Positions 1 through 9,556 of a stretch of 64,000 bases of DNA are shown here, piece by piece; the first letter of the stretch is position 1; every line of letters begins with the position of its first letter. The DNA comes from Paracoccus liaowanqingii. GTDB lineage: Bacteria; Pseudomonadota; Alphaproteobacteria; Rhodobacterales; Rhodobacteraceae. The notes beneath the pieces were generated by a model, which was not told the DNA's origin, made no database searches, and saw nothing but the letters and a program-made list of their open reading frames with translations. The DNA lies in assembly GCF_004683865.2 (NCBI RefSeq), contig NZ_CP038439.1, positions 2,854,001-2,918,000 of the forward strand, written 5' to 3'. Both the position numbers and the translations under genes were made by a program.

Positions 1-499
1 AGGTGTCGGAATGCGCATCGAACTGGATCAACGCCACCGGCCCGCGCCGCGCAGCCACCGCCCGCAGGATCGGCAGCGTGATCGAGTGATCCCCGCCCAG
101 GGTCACGGGCGCGACCCCCGCATCCAGGATCGCCCCGATATGCGCCTCGATCCGCCCCGGCACCTCGCGCGTGTTCGCATAGTCAAAGGCCATGTCTCCG
201 TAATCGACCACATCCAGCAGCGCCAGCGGATCGTAGCCCCAGCCATAGGGCGCATCGAAGGCCTGCAGCGTGGACGCCTCGCGGATCGCGCGGGGTCCAA
301 AGCGCGTGCCGGGCCGGTGCGTCACCGCCTGGTCGAAGGGGATCCCCGTCACCGCCAGATCGACGCCCGCCAGATCCTTGGCATAGCGGCGGCGCAGGAA
401 ACTCGTGGCCCCGCCGAAGGCGTTCTCGAAGGACAGCCCGCGCAGGCTCTCGCGCGTGAAGGCCTGATCCACCTGCGTCTTCGCATCTTCCAGCGCCAT
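1..499 (-). CDS. speB: Agmatinase / ureohydrolase, 5' part (runs off the window)
   Basis: Only the first 166 residues are inside the window; the rest lies beyond base 1. The reading starts at an ATG on the minus strand at 499, preceded by a purine-rich GAGGGGGGCGGG. The visible part shows the ureohydrolase fold signatures GGDHS (about residues 136-140) and DAHSDT (last visible residues), both of which supply Mn2+ ligands. The family hydrolyses agmatine to putrescine and urea. The N-terminal stretch RPGTRFGPRAIRE is typical of the agmatinase rather than the arginase branch. Guanidinobutyrase or another ureohydrolase cannot be excluded without the C-terminus. Putrescine supply would fit the ornithine decarboxylase and carboxynorspermidine genes elsewhere in the window. 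Confidence 0.88.
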   Translation of the reverse strand, partial: MALEDAKTQVDQAFTRESLRGLSFENAFGGATSFLRRRYAKDLAGVDLAVTGIPFDQAVTHRPGTRFGPRAIREASTLQAFDAPYGWGYDPLALLDVVDYGDMAFDYANTREVPGRIEAHIGAILDAGVAPVTLGGDHSITLPILRAVAARRGPVALIQFDAHSDT

Positions 500-588
500 C
501 CCGCCCCCCTCGTCGCGTCCGCTCGTATCATCCCGAGGGGAAAGGATGCCCCGCCCCCCGACCCGCCCGCAAGCCCCCTCGCGCGCCG

Positions 589-651
589 CATCTTCTTCAT
601 GAAAATATCCGCGGGGGAGGCCGCATCGCGGCCGGGGGCGGCAGCCCCCAA
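589..651 (-). repeat. Dispersed hairpin-GGATATTTTC element, copy 1
   Basis: Read on the minus strand it is a GC-rich hairpin (GGGGGC/GCCCCC), then GCGGATATTTTC and ATGAAGAAGATG. It is the only copy that is not directly 3' of a gene in sense orientation; it lies about 90 bp upstream of the speB start instead. It may block read-through into speB or be left over from a rearrangement. Confidence 0.55.
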
Positions 652-711
652 ACCACGCCTCCAAAGCCGAATCACCTTGCGTCCGCAGCATTCGCTGCTA
701 GAAGACCCCAT

Positions 712-767
712 CCTTCCGCCTGAGCAATTTCTGTAACGGCGCAGCCTCTCGTGACGGGTGCGGAAGG
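712..767 (+). promoter_or_regulatory. Candidate rpsF leader stem (possible S6:S18 autoregulatory RNA)
   Basis: CCTTCCGC at 712-719 pairs perfectly with GCGGAAGG at 760-767, enclosing about 40 nt, and the structure ends 44 nt before the rpsF start. Many bacterial rpsF operons carry a leader RNA bound by the S6:S18 complex. Position and size fit, but I cannot confirm the conserved CCG features by eye. Confidence 0.3.
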
Positions 768-811
768 GACGGCCCGTCGATGAAATGCGCACAGCACCCG
801 AAAGGATCGCC

Positions 812-1270
812 ATGCCTCTGTACGAGCATGTGCTGATCGCCCGCCAGGACCTGTCGAACACGCAGGCCGAAGGGCTGATCGAACATTTCTCGACCGTACT
901 CGCCGATAACGGCGGCAAGGTCGTGGAACATGAATACTGGGGTGTCCGCACCCTGGCCTACAAGATCAACAAGAACCGCAAGGGCCATTACGCCTTCCTG
1001 CGCACCGACGCCCCCTCGGACGCCGTGCTGGAAATGGAACGCCTGGCCCGCCTGCATGATGACGTGATGCGCGTGATGACTATCCGCGTGGACGAGCATC
1101 AGGAAGGCCCCTCGGTCCAGATGCAGAAGCGCGAAGAGCGTGGCGAGCGCGGTGACCGTGGCGATCGCGGCGACCGTCCCCGGGGCGACCGTCCCGACCG
1201 TGGCGACCGTCCGCGTGATGACCGTCCCCGTGACGGGGCTGACCGCGGCGAACGCCGCGAGCGGAACTGA
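812..1270 (+). CDS. rpsF: 30S ribosomal protein S6
   Basis: The 152-residue product begins [14 protein letters not shown] and keeps the S6 ferredoxin-like fold through about residue 105. S6 binds S18 and 16S rRNA in the platform of the small subunit. The start is chosen at the ATG preceded by AAAGGA with 6-nt spacing; an in-frame ATG further upstream lacks family similarity. After about residue 107 the protein becomes a low-complexity arginine/aspartate/glycine tail built from GDR/GDRP units, a style seen in Rhodobacterales S6 proteins. The gene is first in an operon with rpsR (13-bp gap) and rplI. Confidence 0.98.
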   Translation: MPLYEHVLIARQDLSNTQAEGLIEHFSTVLADNGGKVVEHEYWGVRTLAYKINKNRKGHYAFLRTDAPSDAVLEMERLARLHDDVMRVMTIRVDEHQEGPSVQMQKREERGERGDRGDRGDRPRGDRPDRGDRPRDDRPRDGADRGERRERN

Positions 1271-1283
1271 GAGGATCTGACGA

Positions 1284-1511
1284 ATGGCCAACAAACCCTT
1301 CTTCCGTCGTCGCAAGGTCTGCCCGTTCTCGGGTGAGAACGCGCCTGCGATCGACTACAAAGACACCCGCCTGCTGCAGCGCTACATCAGCGAACGTGGC
1401 AAGATCGTGCCGTCGCGCATCACCGCGGTCTCGGCCAAGAAGCAACGCGAGCTGGCCCGTGCCATCAAGCGCGCGCGCTTCCTGGCCCTGCTGCCCTATG
1501 TCGTCAAGTAA
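1284..1511 (+). CDS. rpsR: 30S ribosomal protein S18
   Basis: A 75-residue basic protein starting [20 protein letters not shown], the normal length for S18. S18 partners S6 on the small-subunit platform. It contains the typical core with [18 protein letters not shown] and ends in the basic ALLPYVVK. The start follows GAGAGGATCTGACGA. It lies between rpsF and rplI, the standard bacterial order, with gaps of 13 bp on each side, so co-transcription is very likely. Confidence 0.98.
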   Translation: MANKPFFRRRKVCPFSGENAPAIDYKDTRLLQRYISERGKIVPSRITAVSAKKQRELARAIKRARFLALLPYVVK

Positions 1512-1524
1512 GGAGACCTGAGAG

Positions 1525-2115
1525 ATGCAAGTCATCCTGCTGGAACGTGTGGCCAAGCTGGGCCAGATGGGCGAAGTCGTGAACGTCAAGCAAGGCTTCG
1601 CGCGCAACTACCTCTTGCCGCAGGGCAAGGCGCTGCGTGCCTCGGAAGCCAATATCAAGGCGTTCGAAGGCCAGAAGGCGCAACTGGAGACCCGCAACGC
1701 GGAATCCAAGGCCGAGGCGCAGAAGATCGCGGACAAGCTGGACGGTCAGACCTTCGTGGTCATCCGCTCGGCATCCGATTCGGGCGCGCTCTACGGCTCG
1801 GTCACCACGCGTGACGCGGCCGATGCCGCCACCGAGGCCGGGTTCACCGTCGACCGCAAGTCGGTCGTGCTGCGCGATCCGATCAAGGATCTGGGCCTGC
1901 ACGACGTCTCGGTCGTGCTGCACCCCGAGGTCGAGGCGACGATCACCATGAACGTCGCCCGGTCGGTCGAGGAAGCCGAGCTGCAGGCTCAGGGCAAGTC
2001 CATCCAGGACATGGCCGCCGAAGCCGATGCCGAGGCCGAATTCGAGATCGCCGAGCTGTTCGACGACATCGGCGGTGCCGATGACGGCGAGAGCGACGAC
2101 CGCGACCGCGACTGA
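1525..2115 (+). CDS. rplI: 50S ribosomal protein L9
   Basis: The product has 196 residues and starts [19 protein letters not shown], the rRNA-binding N-domain of L9, followed by the long connecting helix and the C-domain. Typical L9 is about 149 residues; the surplus is a strongly acidic tail from about residue 165 ([19 protein letters not shown], then a D/E/S/R-rich end). L9 sits near the L1 stalk and limits frameshifting. The start is preceded by AAGGAGACC. This is the last gene of the rpsF operon and is followed by a strong intrinsic terminator. Confidence 0.98.
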   Translation: MQVILLERVAKLGQMGEVVNVKQGFARNYLLPQGKALRASEANIKAFEGQKAQLETRNAESKAEAQKIADKLDGQTFVVIRSASDSGALYGSVTTRDAADAATEAGFTVDRKSVVLRDPIKDLGLHDVSVVLHPEVEATITMNVARSVEEAELQAQGKSIQDMAAEADAEAEFEIAELFDDIGGADDGESDDRDRD

Positions 2116-2144
2116 TCCCTTCGGGATCAGGGAACCGAACTTCG

Positions 2145-2171
2145 CCGCGCCGGGAAACCGGCGCGGTTTTT
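2145..2171 (+). terminator. Intrinsic terminator of the rpsF-rpsR-rplI operon
   Basis: CCGCGCCGG (2145-2153) pairs perfectly with CCGGCGCGG (2158-2166) around a GAAA tetraloop and is followed by five T residues. It begins 30 bp after the rplI stop. Confidence 0.93.
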
Positions 2172-2259
2172 CATTCGTTCATGTCCATCGCCGCCCCGGC
2201 ATGGCATGATCCCCAGGGACCCGATGGCCGGACCGGCGGGCCCGGGCAAGGATGAGACG

Positions 2260-3249
2260 ATGAACGATGCGCTGTCCCGGATGCTGGCCACCCGCCCCCA
2301 TGTGCTGGCGGACGGGGCCACGGGCACGGCGCTGTTCAATATGGGGCTGGACCCCTCCACCCCCGCCGAGATCTGGAACGCCACCCATCCCGACCGCGTC
2401 GCCGCGCATTACCGCTCCGCCATCGCGGCCGGCTGCGACCTGTTCCTGACCAACAGCTTCGGCGCCAATGCCAGCCGCCTGGCGCTGCACGGCGCCGTTA
2501 CCCGCGTGACCGAGCTGAACCGCCTGGCCGCCACCATCGCCCGGACCGAGGCCGACCGCGCCGACCGCCCCGTCGTCGTCGCCGGCAGCATGGGCCCGAT
2601 CGGCGAGATCATGGCCCCGATGGGCGGTTTGACCCGGGCCCGCGCGACCGAGATGTTTCACGAACAGGCCCTGGCGCTGCGCGACGGCGGCGCCGACATC
2701 CTGTGGGTCGAGACCCTGGCCTCGCTGGACGAGCTGCGCGCCGCCGCCGCCGCCGCGCGGCAGGTGGGCATGGCCTGGTGCGGCAGCCTCAGCTTTGACA
2801 CCGCGGGGCGCACGATCATGGGCGTCACGCCCGCGCAGCTTTCTGCCGCGGTCGAGGCGCTGCCCAATCCGCCGGTGGCCTATGGCGCCAATTGCGGGGT
2901 CGGCGCGTCGGACCTGCTGCGCACGGTGGCGGCGCTGGTCGCCTCGGGCAACGAGCGCCCGATCATCGCCAAGGGCAATGCGGGCGTGCCGCATCTGCAG
3001 GAGGGGCATCTGCATTACGACGGCACGCCCGAGCTGATGGCCGATTACGCCTGCCTGGCGCGCGACATGGGGGTGCGGATCATCGGCGGCTGCTGCGGGA
3101 CCATGCCCGACCACCTGCGCGCCATGCGCGCCGCTCTGGACAGCCGGCCCCGCGGCCCGCGGCCGGCGCTGGACCTGATCACCGCCCGGCTTGGCGCCTT
3201 CAGCGGCGCCACGGGCGGCGAGGGGCTGACCATCGGGCGGCGTCCCTGA
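2260..3249 (+). CDS. bmt: Betaine--homocysteine S-methyltransferase (homocysteine S-methyltransferase family)
   Basis: The 329-residue protein carries the homocysteine S-methyltransferase signatures: LADGATGTALFNMGL near the N-terminus, YGANCGVGASDLL in the middle and IIGGCCGTMPDHLRAMR near the C-terminus. The Cys of NCG and the CC pair are the Zn2+ ligands that activate homocysteine. The protein reads closely like the Rhodobacterales Bmt type, which uses glycine betaine to make methionine. I chose the ATG at 2260, preceded by AAGGA, over an in-frame ATG at 2206 whose extension is not conserved in the family. MetF and MetR in the same window belong to the same pathway. Confidence 0.9.
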   Translation: MNDALSRMLATRPHVLADGATGTALFNMGLDPSTPAEIWNATHPDRVAAHYRSAIAAGCDLFLTNSFGANASRLALHGAVTRVTELNRLAATIARTEADRADRPVVVAGSMGPIGEIMAPMGGLTRARATEMFHEQALALRDGGADILWVETLASLDELRAAAAAARQVGMAWCGSLSFDTAGRTIMGVTPAQLSAAVEALPNPPVAYGANCGVGASDLLRTVAALVASGNERPIIAKGNAGVPHLQEGHLHYDGTPELMADYACLARDMGVRIIGGCCGTMPDHLRAMRAALDSRPRGPRPALDLITARLGAFSGATGGEGLTIGRRP

Positions 3250-3253
3250 CGGA

Positions 3254-4333
3254 TCAGAACAGCGACAGCTGGTCCCCGGCCCGGGGCGGCGGCCCGAAGC
3301 GCGAGCAGTCCAGCGCCGGGCTGCCCTCGCGATAGCCAAGCCGCCGGCGCGCCAGACGGAAGCGCTGCCGGGCCAGATCGGCCTCGACCCCCTCGCCCTT
3401 GAAGCGGTGCCCGAATCGCGGGTCGTTGTCGCGCCCGCCGCGCATCGCCTGCACGCGGTTCATGACATGCGCGGCCATGCCGGGACGGTGCCGCTCCAGC
3501 CAGTCGCGGAACAGGGGCGCCACCTCGTGGGGCAGGCGCAGGGCGATCATGCTGGCGGTGCTGGCCCCCGCCTCGCGCGCGGCGGTCAGGATCGCCTCGA
3601 TCTCGGGCTCGGTCAGGACGGGGATGACCGGGGCCACCATGACGCGCACCGGGATGCCCGCGCGGGACAGTTCGCGGATCATCCGCAGCCGGATGGCGGG
3701 CGCGGGCGCGCGGGGTTCCAGCGCACGGGCCAGATCCGCGTCCAGCGTGGTGATGCTGACGCCGATCATCGCCTGGTCGCGGGCCGCCATCTCGGCCCAG
3801 AGGTCCAGGTCGCGCAGCACGGTGCGCCCGCGCGTGATCAGCGTGGCGGGATGGTTCCAGTCGCGCAGCACCCGCAACAGGCCGGGCATGATCGCCAGCC
3901 GCGCCTCGACGGGCTGGTAGGGATCGGTGTTGGTGCCAAGCGCGATGGGCGCGGGCCTGTAGCCGGGCCGCGCCAGCTCGCGCGCCAGCAGGGCGGCGGC
4001 CTGGGGCTTGGCGGTGATCTTGGTCTCGAAATCCAGGCCCGGGGACAGGCCCAGCCAGGCATGGCTGGGCCGCGCATAGCAGTAGATGCAGCCATGCTCG
4101 CAGCCGCGATAGGGGTTGATCGAGCGGTCGAAGCCGATATCGGGCGAGCTGTTGCGGGTGATGATGCTGCGCGGCTGTTCGGTGGTGACCTCGGTCCGCA
4201 GCAGGGCCTGATCCTCGGGGATGTCCCAGCCATCATCCTCGCGGATGCGGGTATGACGCTCGAACCGGCCCTCGGGGCGGGTGTCGGCGCCACGGGCCTT
4301 CAGGCGCAGGTCGGGGTTGCGGGGCGGCAGCAT
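3254..4333 (-). CDS. PA0069-type radical SAM protein (spore photolyase-like family)
   Basis: A 359-residue protein with the radical SAM cluster motif in RGCEHGCIYCYARPSH (CxxxCxxC, about residues 97-105), which binds a [4Fe-4S] cluster and SAM. Flanking sequence (SINPYRGC, LGLSPGLDFETKI, LGTNTDPYQPVE) matches the widespread PA0069/Rv2578c family, often annotated as DNA repair photolyase-like. Its substrate is unknown. It converges with bmt with only 4 bp between the two stops and has no obvious partner gene. The start is the first ATG, 42 bp from the TTG at 4375 on the other strand. Confidence 0.85.
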   Translation of the reverse strand: MLPPRNPDLRLKARGADTRPEGRFERHTRIREDDGWDIPEDQALLRTEVTTEQPRSIITRNSSPDIGFDRSINPYRGCEHGCIYCYARPSHAWLGLSPGLDFETKITAKPQAAALLARELARPGYRPAPIALGTNTDPYQPVEARLAIMPGLLRVLRDWNHPATLITRGRTVLRDLDLWAEMAARDQAMIGVSITTLDADLARALEPRAPAPAIRLRMIRELSRAGIPVRVMVAPVIPVLTEPEIEAILTAAREAGASTASMIALRLPHEVAPLFRDWLERHRPGMAAHVMNRVQAMRGGRDNDPRFGHRFKGEGVEADLARQRFRLARRRLGYREGSPALDCSRFGPPPRAGDQLSLF

Positions 4334-4432
4334 GGGGGCATCATAGAACAGAATGGGAACATCTGCAAAGCCCGTTGATGTTGGCGGGCCCCGCCCCCAT
4401 CCTTGGGGCCAAGGTCAATGACAGGACAGATG

Positions 4433-5295
4433 ATGAGCGACGCCTATACCCCCCCAAGGTCTGGACCCCCGGCACCGAAAACGGCGGCCAGTTCGCCAGC
4501 ATCAACAAGCCGACCGCCGGTGCGCAATACGACCGCCCGCTGCCGGTCGGCCGCCATCCGCTGCAGCTCTACTCGCTGGCGACGCCCAACGGGCAGAAGG
4601 TCACCATCCTGCTGGAGGAGCTGCTGGAGGCCGGCCACGCCGCCGAGTACGACGCCTGGCTGATCAAGATCGGCGACGGCGACCAGTTCGGCAGCGGCTT
4701 CGTGGGCGTGAACCCCAATTCCAAGATCCCGGCGCTGATGGACCATTCGGTATCGCCGCCGCAGCGGGTGTTCGAATCGGGATCCATCCTGCTGTACCTG
4801 GCCGAGAAATACGGCGCCTTCCTGCCCACCGATCCGACAGCGCGGACCGAGACGCTGAACTGGCTGTTCTGGCAGATGGGCGCGGGCCCCTATCTGGGCG
4901 GCGGCTTCGGGCATTTCTACGCCTATGCGCCGGTCAAGATCGAATATGCGATCGACCGCTTCACCATGGAGGTCAAGCGCCAGCTGGACCTGCTGGACAA
5001 GCGCCTGGCCGAGACGCGCTTCGTGGCGGGCGAGGAGTACACCATCGCCGACATGGCCATCTGGCCGTGGTACGGGCGCCTGATCACCGGCGGCGCCTAT
5101 GGCGATGCGGCGACCTTCCTCGACGCGGACAGCTATACGCATGTCCACCGCTGGCAGGCCGAGATCGCCGCACGTCCCGCCGTGCAGCGCGGCATCATGG
5201 TCAACAACGTCTCGGGCGAGCCCTCCGGGCAGCTGCACGAGCGCCATGACGCGGGGGATTTCCAGACCCGCACGCAGGACAAGCTGGACGGCTGA
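4433..5295 (+). CDS. yghU: YghU-type glutathione S-transferase with an apparent 1-base frameshift near the N-terminus
   Basis: The body (from about 4447) matches E. coli YghU along its whole length: PLPVGRHPLQLYSLATPNGQ, LIKIGDGDQFGSGFVGVNPN, VFESGSILLYLAEK, the C-terminal FVAGEEYTIADMAIWPW and the LHERHDA end. YghU acts as a glutathione-dependent disulfide-bond reductase. The expected start MSDAYTPP is at ATG 4433 with a GACAGGACAG leader, but that frame breaks in a run of seven C residues (4449-4455). Eight Cs would join it to YPPKVWTPG. In the body frame the only upstream start is a poor TTG at 4375 whose product is not YghU-like. Either a sequencing error or a real phase shift explains this. 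Confidence 0.85.
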
Positions 5296-5306
5296 CACAG
5301 GAAGGG

Positions 5307-5364
5307 GGGGGGCGCTGCCCCCCGTCCTGCGGACTCCCCCCGGGATACTTGCGCCAAGATGAAA
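5307..5364 (+). terminator. Dispersed hairpin-GGATA element, copy 2a (3' of yghU)
   Basis: A 7-bp stem GGGGGGC/GCCCCCC (5307-5323) 12 bp after the yghU stop is followed by CCCCCCGGGATACTTG and CCAAGATGAAA. It faces copy 2b, so the CCAAGATGAA tails form a 10-bp inverted repeat (5354-5363 and 5373-5382). Confidence 0.65.
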
Positions 5365-5370
5365 GCCTGC

Positions 5371-5423
5371 GCTTCATCTTGGTCGAAATATCCCACGGGG
5401 GTCCGGGGGTGTGAAACCCCCGG
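5371..5423 (-). terminator. Dispersed hairpin-GGATATTT element, copy 2b (3' of ilvC)
   Basis: On the minus strand CCGGGGGT/ACCCCCGG (5403-5423, 8 bp, loop 5 nt) is followed by GGGATATTTCG and CCAAGATGAAG. It starts 12 bp past the ilvC stop and is convergent with copy 2a. Confidence 0.7.
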
Positions 5424-5434
5424 CTTGCGACTGG

Positions 5435-6469
<1,035 letters not shown>

Positions 6470-6553
6470 TCATTGTGCTGGACCCTGTCTAGCGCAGGTG
6501 CCGCGCAAGGGACATGCGAAGCGGCCGTGAAATCGCCCGTTTGCGAAAAGATC

Positions 6554-6570
6554 ATGCCGTGATACGTCAT
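6554..6570. promoter_or_regulatory. Imperfect palindrome, candidate Lrp/AsnC operator
   Basis: The 17-bp site ATGCCGTGATACGTCAT has arms of the form ATGnCGT and ACGnCAT around a 3-bp centre. It lies 6 bp before the first Lrp start and about 100 bp upstream of the divergent ilvC gene. Lrp-type operators are of this size, but the assignment is inference. Confidence 0.35.
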
Positions 6571-6575
6571 CGATC

Positions 6576-7040
6576 ATGACTTTCAAGCCCGACAGCACGG
6601 ATCGCCGCATTCTTCGCCAGCTTCTGGCCGATCCGGCGGCGTCCAATGCCGCGCTGGCCGAGCGGGCGGGCGTCACGCAGGCCAGCCTGTGGCGGCGGCT
6701 GGAGCGGCTGCGCGAGGCGGGGGTCCTGAAGGGCATCCAGGCGCGGATCGACTGGCGCGCCCTGGGCTGGGAGGTCGAGGTGTCGCTGCGCTTCACCCTG
6801 GACAAGACCGACCCGCGCGCCTTCGACGAGTTCCTGGCCGCGCTGCGCCTCGTGCCCGAGGTGACCGAGATCCAGAGCTTTCTGGGCAGCGTCGACTGGC
6901 GCGCCTCGGTCATCGCGCGGGACATGGCGCATTGGCAGCAGGTCTATCGCACGCGCATCCTGACCCTGCCGCATATCTCGGAACTGGATGCGCTGATGCT
7001 GGTCGCGACCATCAAGGACAGCGGGGAGCTGGCGCTGTGA
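6576..7040 (+). CDS. Lrp/AsnC family transcriptional regulator (first of a tandem pair)
   Basis: The 154-residue protein has an N-terminal winged helix-turn-helix (DRRILRQLLADPAASNAALAERAGV, then ASLWRRLERLREAGVL) and a C-terminal RAM ligand-binding domain (EVSLRFTLDK onward). Lrp/AsnC proteins respond to amino acids. The ATG at 6576 has no obvious ribosome-binding site, so translation may be leaderless. The stop overlaps the start of a second Lrp gene by 4 bp. Divergence from ilvC and the nearby ilvD gene suggest control of branched-chain amino acid synthesis; this is inferred from context only. Confidence 0.88.
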   Translation: MTFKPDSTDRRILRQLLADPAASNAALAERAGVTQASLWRRLERLREAGVLKGIQARIDWRALGWEVEVSLRFTLDKTDPRAFDEFLAALRLVPEVTEIQSFLGSVDWRASVIARDMAHWQQVYRTRILTLPHISELDALMLVATIKDSGELAL

Positions 7041-7495
7041 CGGACCTGGACGCGACAGATCTGGCGATCCTGCGGGTGCTGTCGCGCGATGCGACGACCA
7101 GCGCCGCCGATGTGGGCCGCGCGGTGGGGATCGGGCAGCCCGCCGCCTGGCGCCGCATCCGGCGGCTGACCGATCAGGGGGTCCTTGCGGGGCGGCGGGT
7201 GGTGCTGGACCACGCGGCCCTGGGCTTCGGGGTCACGGTCTTCCTGGGCATTCGGCTGGCCGCCAAGGGGCGCATCAGCCTGGAGGATTTCGAGCGCGCC
7301 GTGACGGCCATCCCCGAGGTGCAGCTGGTCCAGCACGTGCTGGGCCAGTTCGACTATCGCTTGCGGATCACCGCCCGGGACATTTCGGATTTCGAGCGCA
7401 TCCTGCGGCGCCGGATCATGACCCTGCCCGGCGTGGGGCAGGTCGAGGCGAATGTCATGCTGTCCGAGGAGCGGCGCCCGGGGCCGTTGGGGTAG
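7037..7495 (+). CDS. Lrp/AsnC family transcriptional regulator (second of a tandem pair)
   Basis: The product has 152 residues with an HTH (LDATDLAILRVLSRDATTSAADVGRAVG) and a RAM domain containing EVQLVQHVLGQFDYRLRI. The start is a GTG in a GTGA overlap with the upstream Lrp stop, which implies translational coupling. The two proteins are clearly diverged paralogues rather than a recent duplication, and they may form a hetero-oligomer. Tandem AsnC-like proteins can also be siroheme decarboxylases (NirDL/AhbAB), but no haem d1 genes are present here and the HTH looks intact. Confidence 0.87.
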   Translation: MTDLDATDLAILRVLSRDATTSAADVGRAVGIGQPAAWRRIRRLTDQGVLAGRRVVLDHAALGFGVTVFLGIRLAAKGRISLEDFERAVTAIPEVQLVQHVLGQFDYRLRITARDISDFERILRRRIMTLPGVGQVEANVMLSEERRPGPLG

Positions 7496-7497
7496 AG

Positions 7498-7548
7498 GCG
7501 GGGGCAGTCTGCCCCCGCACCCCCTGAGGATATTTTCGTGAAGAAGAC
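7498..7548 (+). terminator. Dispersed hairpin-GGATATTTT element, copy 3 (3' of the Lrp pair)
   Basis: A 9-bp stem (7498-7506 with 7510-7518) starts 3 bp past the second Lrp stop and is followed by CCCCCTGAGGATATTTTC and GTGAAGAAGACG. It fills the convergent gap before the ilvD stop. Confidence 0.7.
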
Positions 7549-7550
7549 GC

Positions 7551-9389
7551 TTACTCCGGAATCACCCGGACCGCGCCCCTGGCGGCGCTTGTGGTCATGG
7601 AGGCATAGGCGCGGAGCGCCGTGGTGACCTTGCGCTTGCGGGGCTTGGCGGGCTTCCAGCCCTCGGCGTCGCGGACAGCGCGGCGCGCGGCCAGGGTGGC
7701 GTCATCGACCAGCAGCTCGATCTTGCGGTTGGGGATGTCGATGCGGATCAGGTCGCCCTGTTCCACCAGGCCGATCGTGCCGCCCTCGGCCGCCTCGGGC
7801 GAGACATGGCCGATGGAGAGCCCCGACGAGCCGCCCGAGAAGCGGCCATCGGTGACCAGCGCGCATTCCTTGCCCAGACCCTTCGATTTCAGATAGCTGG
7901 TCGGGTACAGCATCTCCTGCATGCCCGGACCGCCGCGCGGGCCTTCATAGCGGATCAGCACGACCTCGCCCGACTTGACCTTGCCGGTCAGGATGGCGCT
8001 GACCGAATCGTCCTGGCTTTCGAAGATATGGGCCGGCCCCTCGAAGGTCAGGTTCGAATCGTCCACGCCTGCCGTCTTCACGATGCAGCCGTCCTCGGCC
8101 AGGTTGCCGTAGAGCACCGCCAGCCCGCCATCGCGCGAGAAGGCATGCTCGGACGACCGGATCACCCCGCCCTCGCGGTCCAGATCCACCTCGTCATAGC
8201 GGTTGGCCTGCGAGAAGGCCGTCTGCGTGGGCACGCCGCCCGGCGCGGCGCGGTAGAAGTCGTGGACCGAGGCCGCGGTCGTGCGCGACACGTCCCACCG
8301 GTCCAGCGCCTGCGCCAGCGTGCCGGAATGGACGCTGCCCACCGAGGTGTCCAAAAGGCCCGCGCGGTCCAGCTGGCCCAGGATCGCCATGATCCCGCCG
8401 GCGCGGTGGACGTCCTCCATGTGCACGTCGGACTTGGCGGGGGCGACCTTGCACAGGACCGGCACCTTGCGCGACAGGCGGTCGATGTCGGACATCGTGA
8501 AGTCGATCTCGGCCTCGTGCGCGGCGGCCAGCAGGTGCAGGACGGTGTTGGTCGATCCGCCCATCGCGATGTCCAGCGTCATCGCGTTCTCGAAGGCCGC
8601 GAAGCTGGCAACGTTGCGCGGCAGGACGCCGTAATCGTCGTCCTCGTAATGGCGCTTGGCCAGATCCACGATCAGGTGGCCCGCCTCGACGAAGAGGCGC
8701 TTGCGGTCGGCATGGGTGGCGAGCGTGGACCCGTTGCCGGGCAGCGACAGGCCCAGGGCCTCGGTCAGGCAGTTCATCGAATTGGCGGTGAACATGCCCG
8801 AGCAGGACCCGCAGGTCGGGCAGGCCGCCTGCTCGATCGCCGCCAGATCCTGTTCCGAGACCGAATCATCGGCCGCCGCGACCATGGCATCGACCAGGTC
8901 CAGCGCCTTGACGCGCCCGTCCTGCAGGACGACCTTGCCGGCCTCCATCGGGCCGCCCGAGACGAAGACGGTGGGGATGTTCAGCCGCAGGGACGCCATC
9001 AGCATGCCGGGCGTGATCTTGTCGCAGTTGCTGATGCAGACCATCGCGTCGGCGCAATGGGCGTTGACCATGTATTCGACCGAATCGGCGATGATCTCGC
9101 GCGAGGGCAGCGAATAGAGCATGCCGTCATGGCCCATCGCGATGCCGTCGTCGACGGCGATGGTGTTGAATTCCTTGGCGATGCCGCCCGCCGCCTCGAC
9201 CTCGCGGGCGACCAGCTGGCCCAGGTCCTTCAGATGGACATGGCCGGGCACGAACTGGGTGAAGCTGTTGACGATGGCGATGATCGGCTTGCCGAAATCG
9301 CCCTCCTTCACCCCGGTCGCGCGCCACAGGCCACGGGCGCCGGCCATGTTGCGGCCATGGGTGGTGGTGCGGGAACGATAGGCAGGCAT
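7551..9389 (-). CDS. ilvD: Dihydroxy-acid dehydratase
   Basis: The 612-residue protein is of normal length for IlvD (E. coli 616). It dehydrates 2,3-dihydroxy-isovalerate and -methylvalerate to the 2-keto acids in branched-chain amino acid synthesis. Fe-S cluster cysteines are visible in [12 protein letters not shown] and [18 protein letters not shown]; the C-terminal domain contains [19 protein letters not shown] and [20 protein letters not shown]. The start ATG at 9389 follows AAAGGAGATCCGCC. It is the last gene before the Lrp/ilvC group and converges with the second Lrp gene. Confidence 0.98.
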   Translation of the reverse strand: MPAYRSRTTTHGRNMAGARGLWRATGVKEGDFGKPIIAIVNSFTQFVPGHVHLKDLGQLVAREVEAAGGIAKEFNTIAVDDGIAMGHDGMLYSLPSREIIADSVEYMVNAHCADAMVCISNCDKITPGMLMASLRLNIPTVFVSGGPMEAGKVVLQDGRVKALDLVDAMVAAADDSVSEQDLAAIEQAACPTCGSCSGMFTANSMNCLTEALGLSLPGNGSTLATHADRKRLFVEAGHLIVDLAKRHYEDDDYGVLPRNVASFAAFENAMTLDIAMGGSTNTVLHLLAAAHEAEIDFTMSDIDRLSRKVPVLCKVAPAKSDVHMEDVHRAGGIMAILGQLDRAGLLDTSVGSVHSGTLAQALDRWDVSRTTAASVHDFYRAAPGGVPTQTAFSQANRYDEVDLDREGGVIRSSEHAFSRDGGLAVLYGNLAEDGCIVKTAGVDDSNLTFEGPAHIFESQDDSVSAILTGKVKSGEVVLIRYEGPRGGPGMQEMLYPTSYLKSKGLGKECALVTDGRFSGGSSGLSIGHVSPEAAEGGTIGLVEQGDLIRIDIPNRKIELLVDDATLAARRAVRDAEGWKPAKPRKRKVTTALRAYASMTTSAARGAVRVIPE

Positions 9390-9504
9390 GGCGGATCTCC
9401 TTTGGCTGAAGGTGGCTTTAGCATCCCCGGGGGCGGAAGGAAATTACCGCCACGCGCCGATCGCGGCTGTTTCCTGTCCGAAACGGCGGGCGGCGGGGGG
9501 TCCG

Positions 9505-9522
9505 GGGGGCGCGAGCGCCCCC
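9505..9522 (-). terminator. GC-rich hairpin 3' of the guanidinium exporter gene
   Basis: GGGGGCGC and GCGCCCCC form an 8-bp stem in the gap between the exporter stop and ilvD. It resembles the hairpin half of the dispersed element, including the GGGGGGTCC next to it, but the GGATATTT half is missing and no T run follows. Confidence 0.4.
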
Positions 9523-9556
9523 GGCCGCCGCGGGACGCAAGGACCGGCACCGGCGG

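Larger units (their letters stand above)
500..811. other. Divergent intergenic region speB / rpsF
   Basis: This 312-bp gap holds no gene. It contains a copy of the dispersed hairpin/GGATATTT element (589-651), a weak sigma70-like pair facing rpsF (TTGCGT at 677-682 and TAGAAG at 699-704, spacer 16) and a long-range stem in the presumed rpsF leader (712-767). The promoter call is a guess from sequence alone. Confidence 0.4.

Noticed and set aside
6576..7495. Siroheme decarboxylase (NirDL/AhbAB-like) instead of regulators
   Set aside because: Both proteins keep an ordinary HTH, and no haem d1 or alternative haem genes lie in the window.
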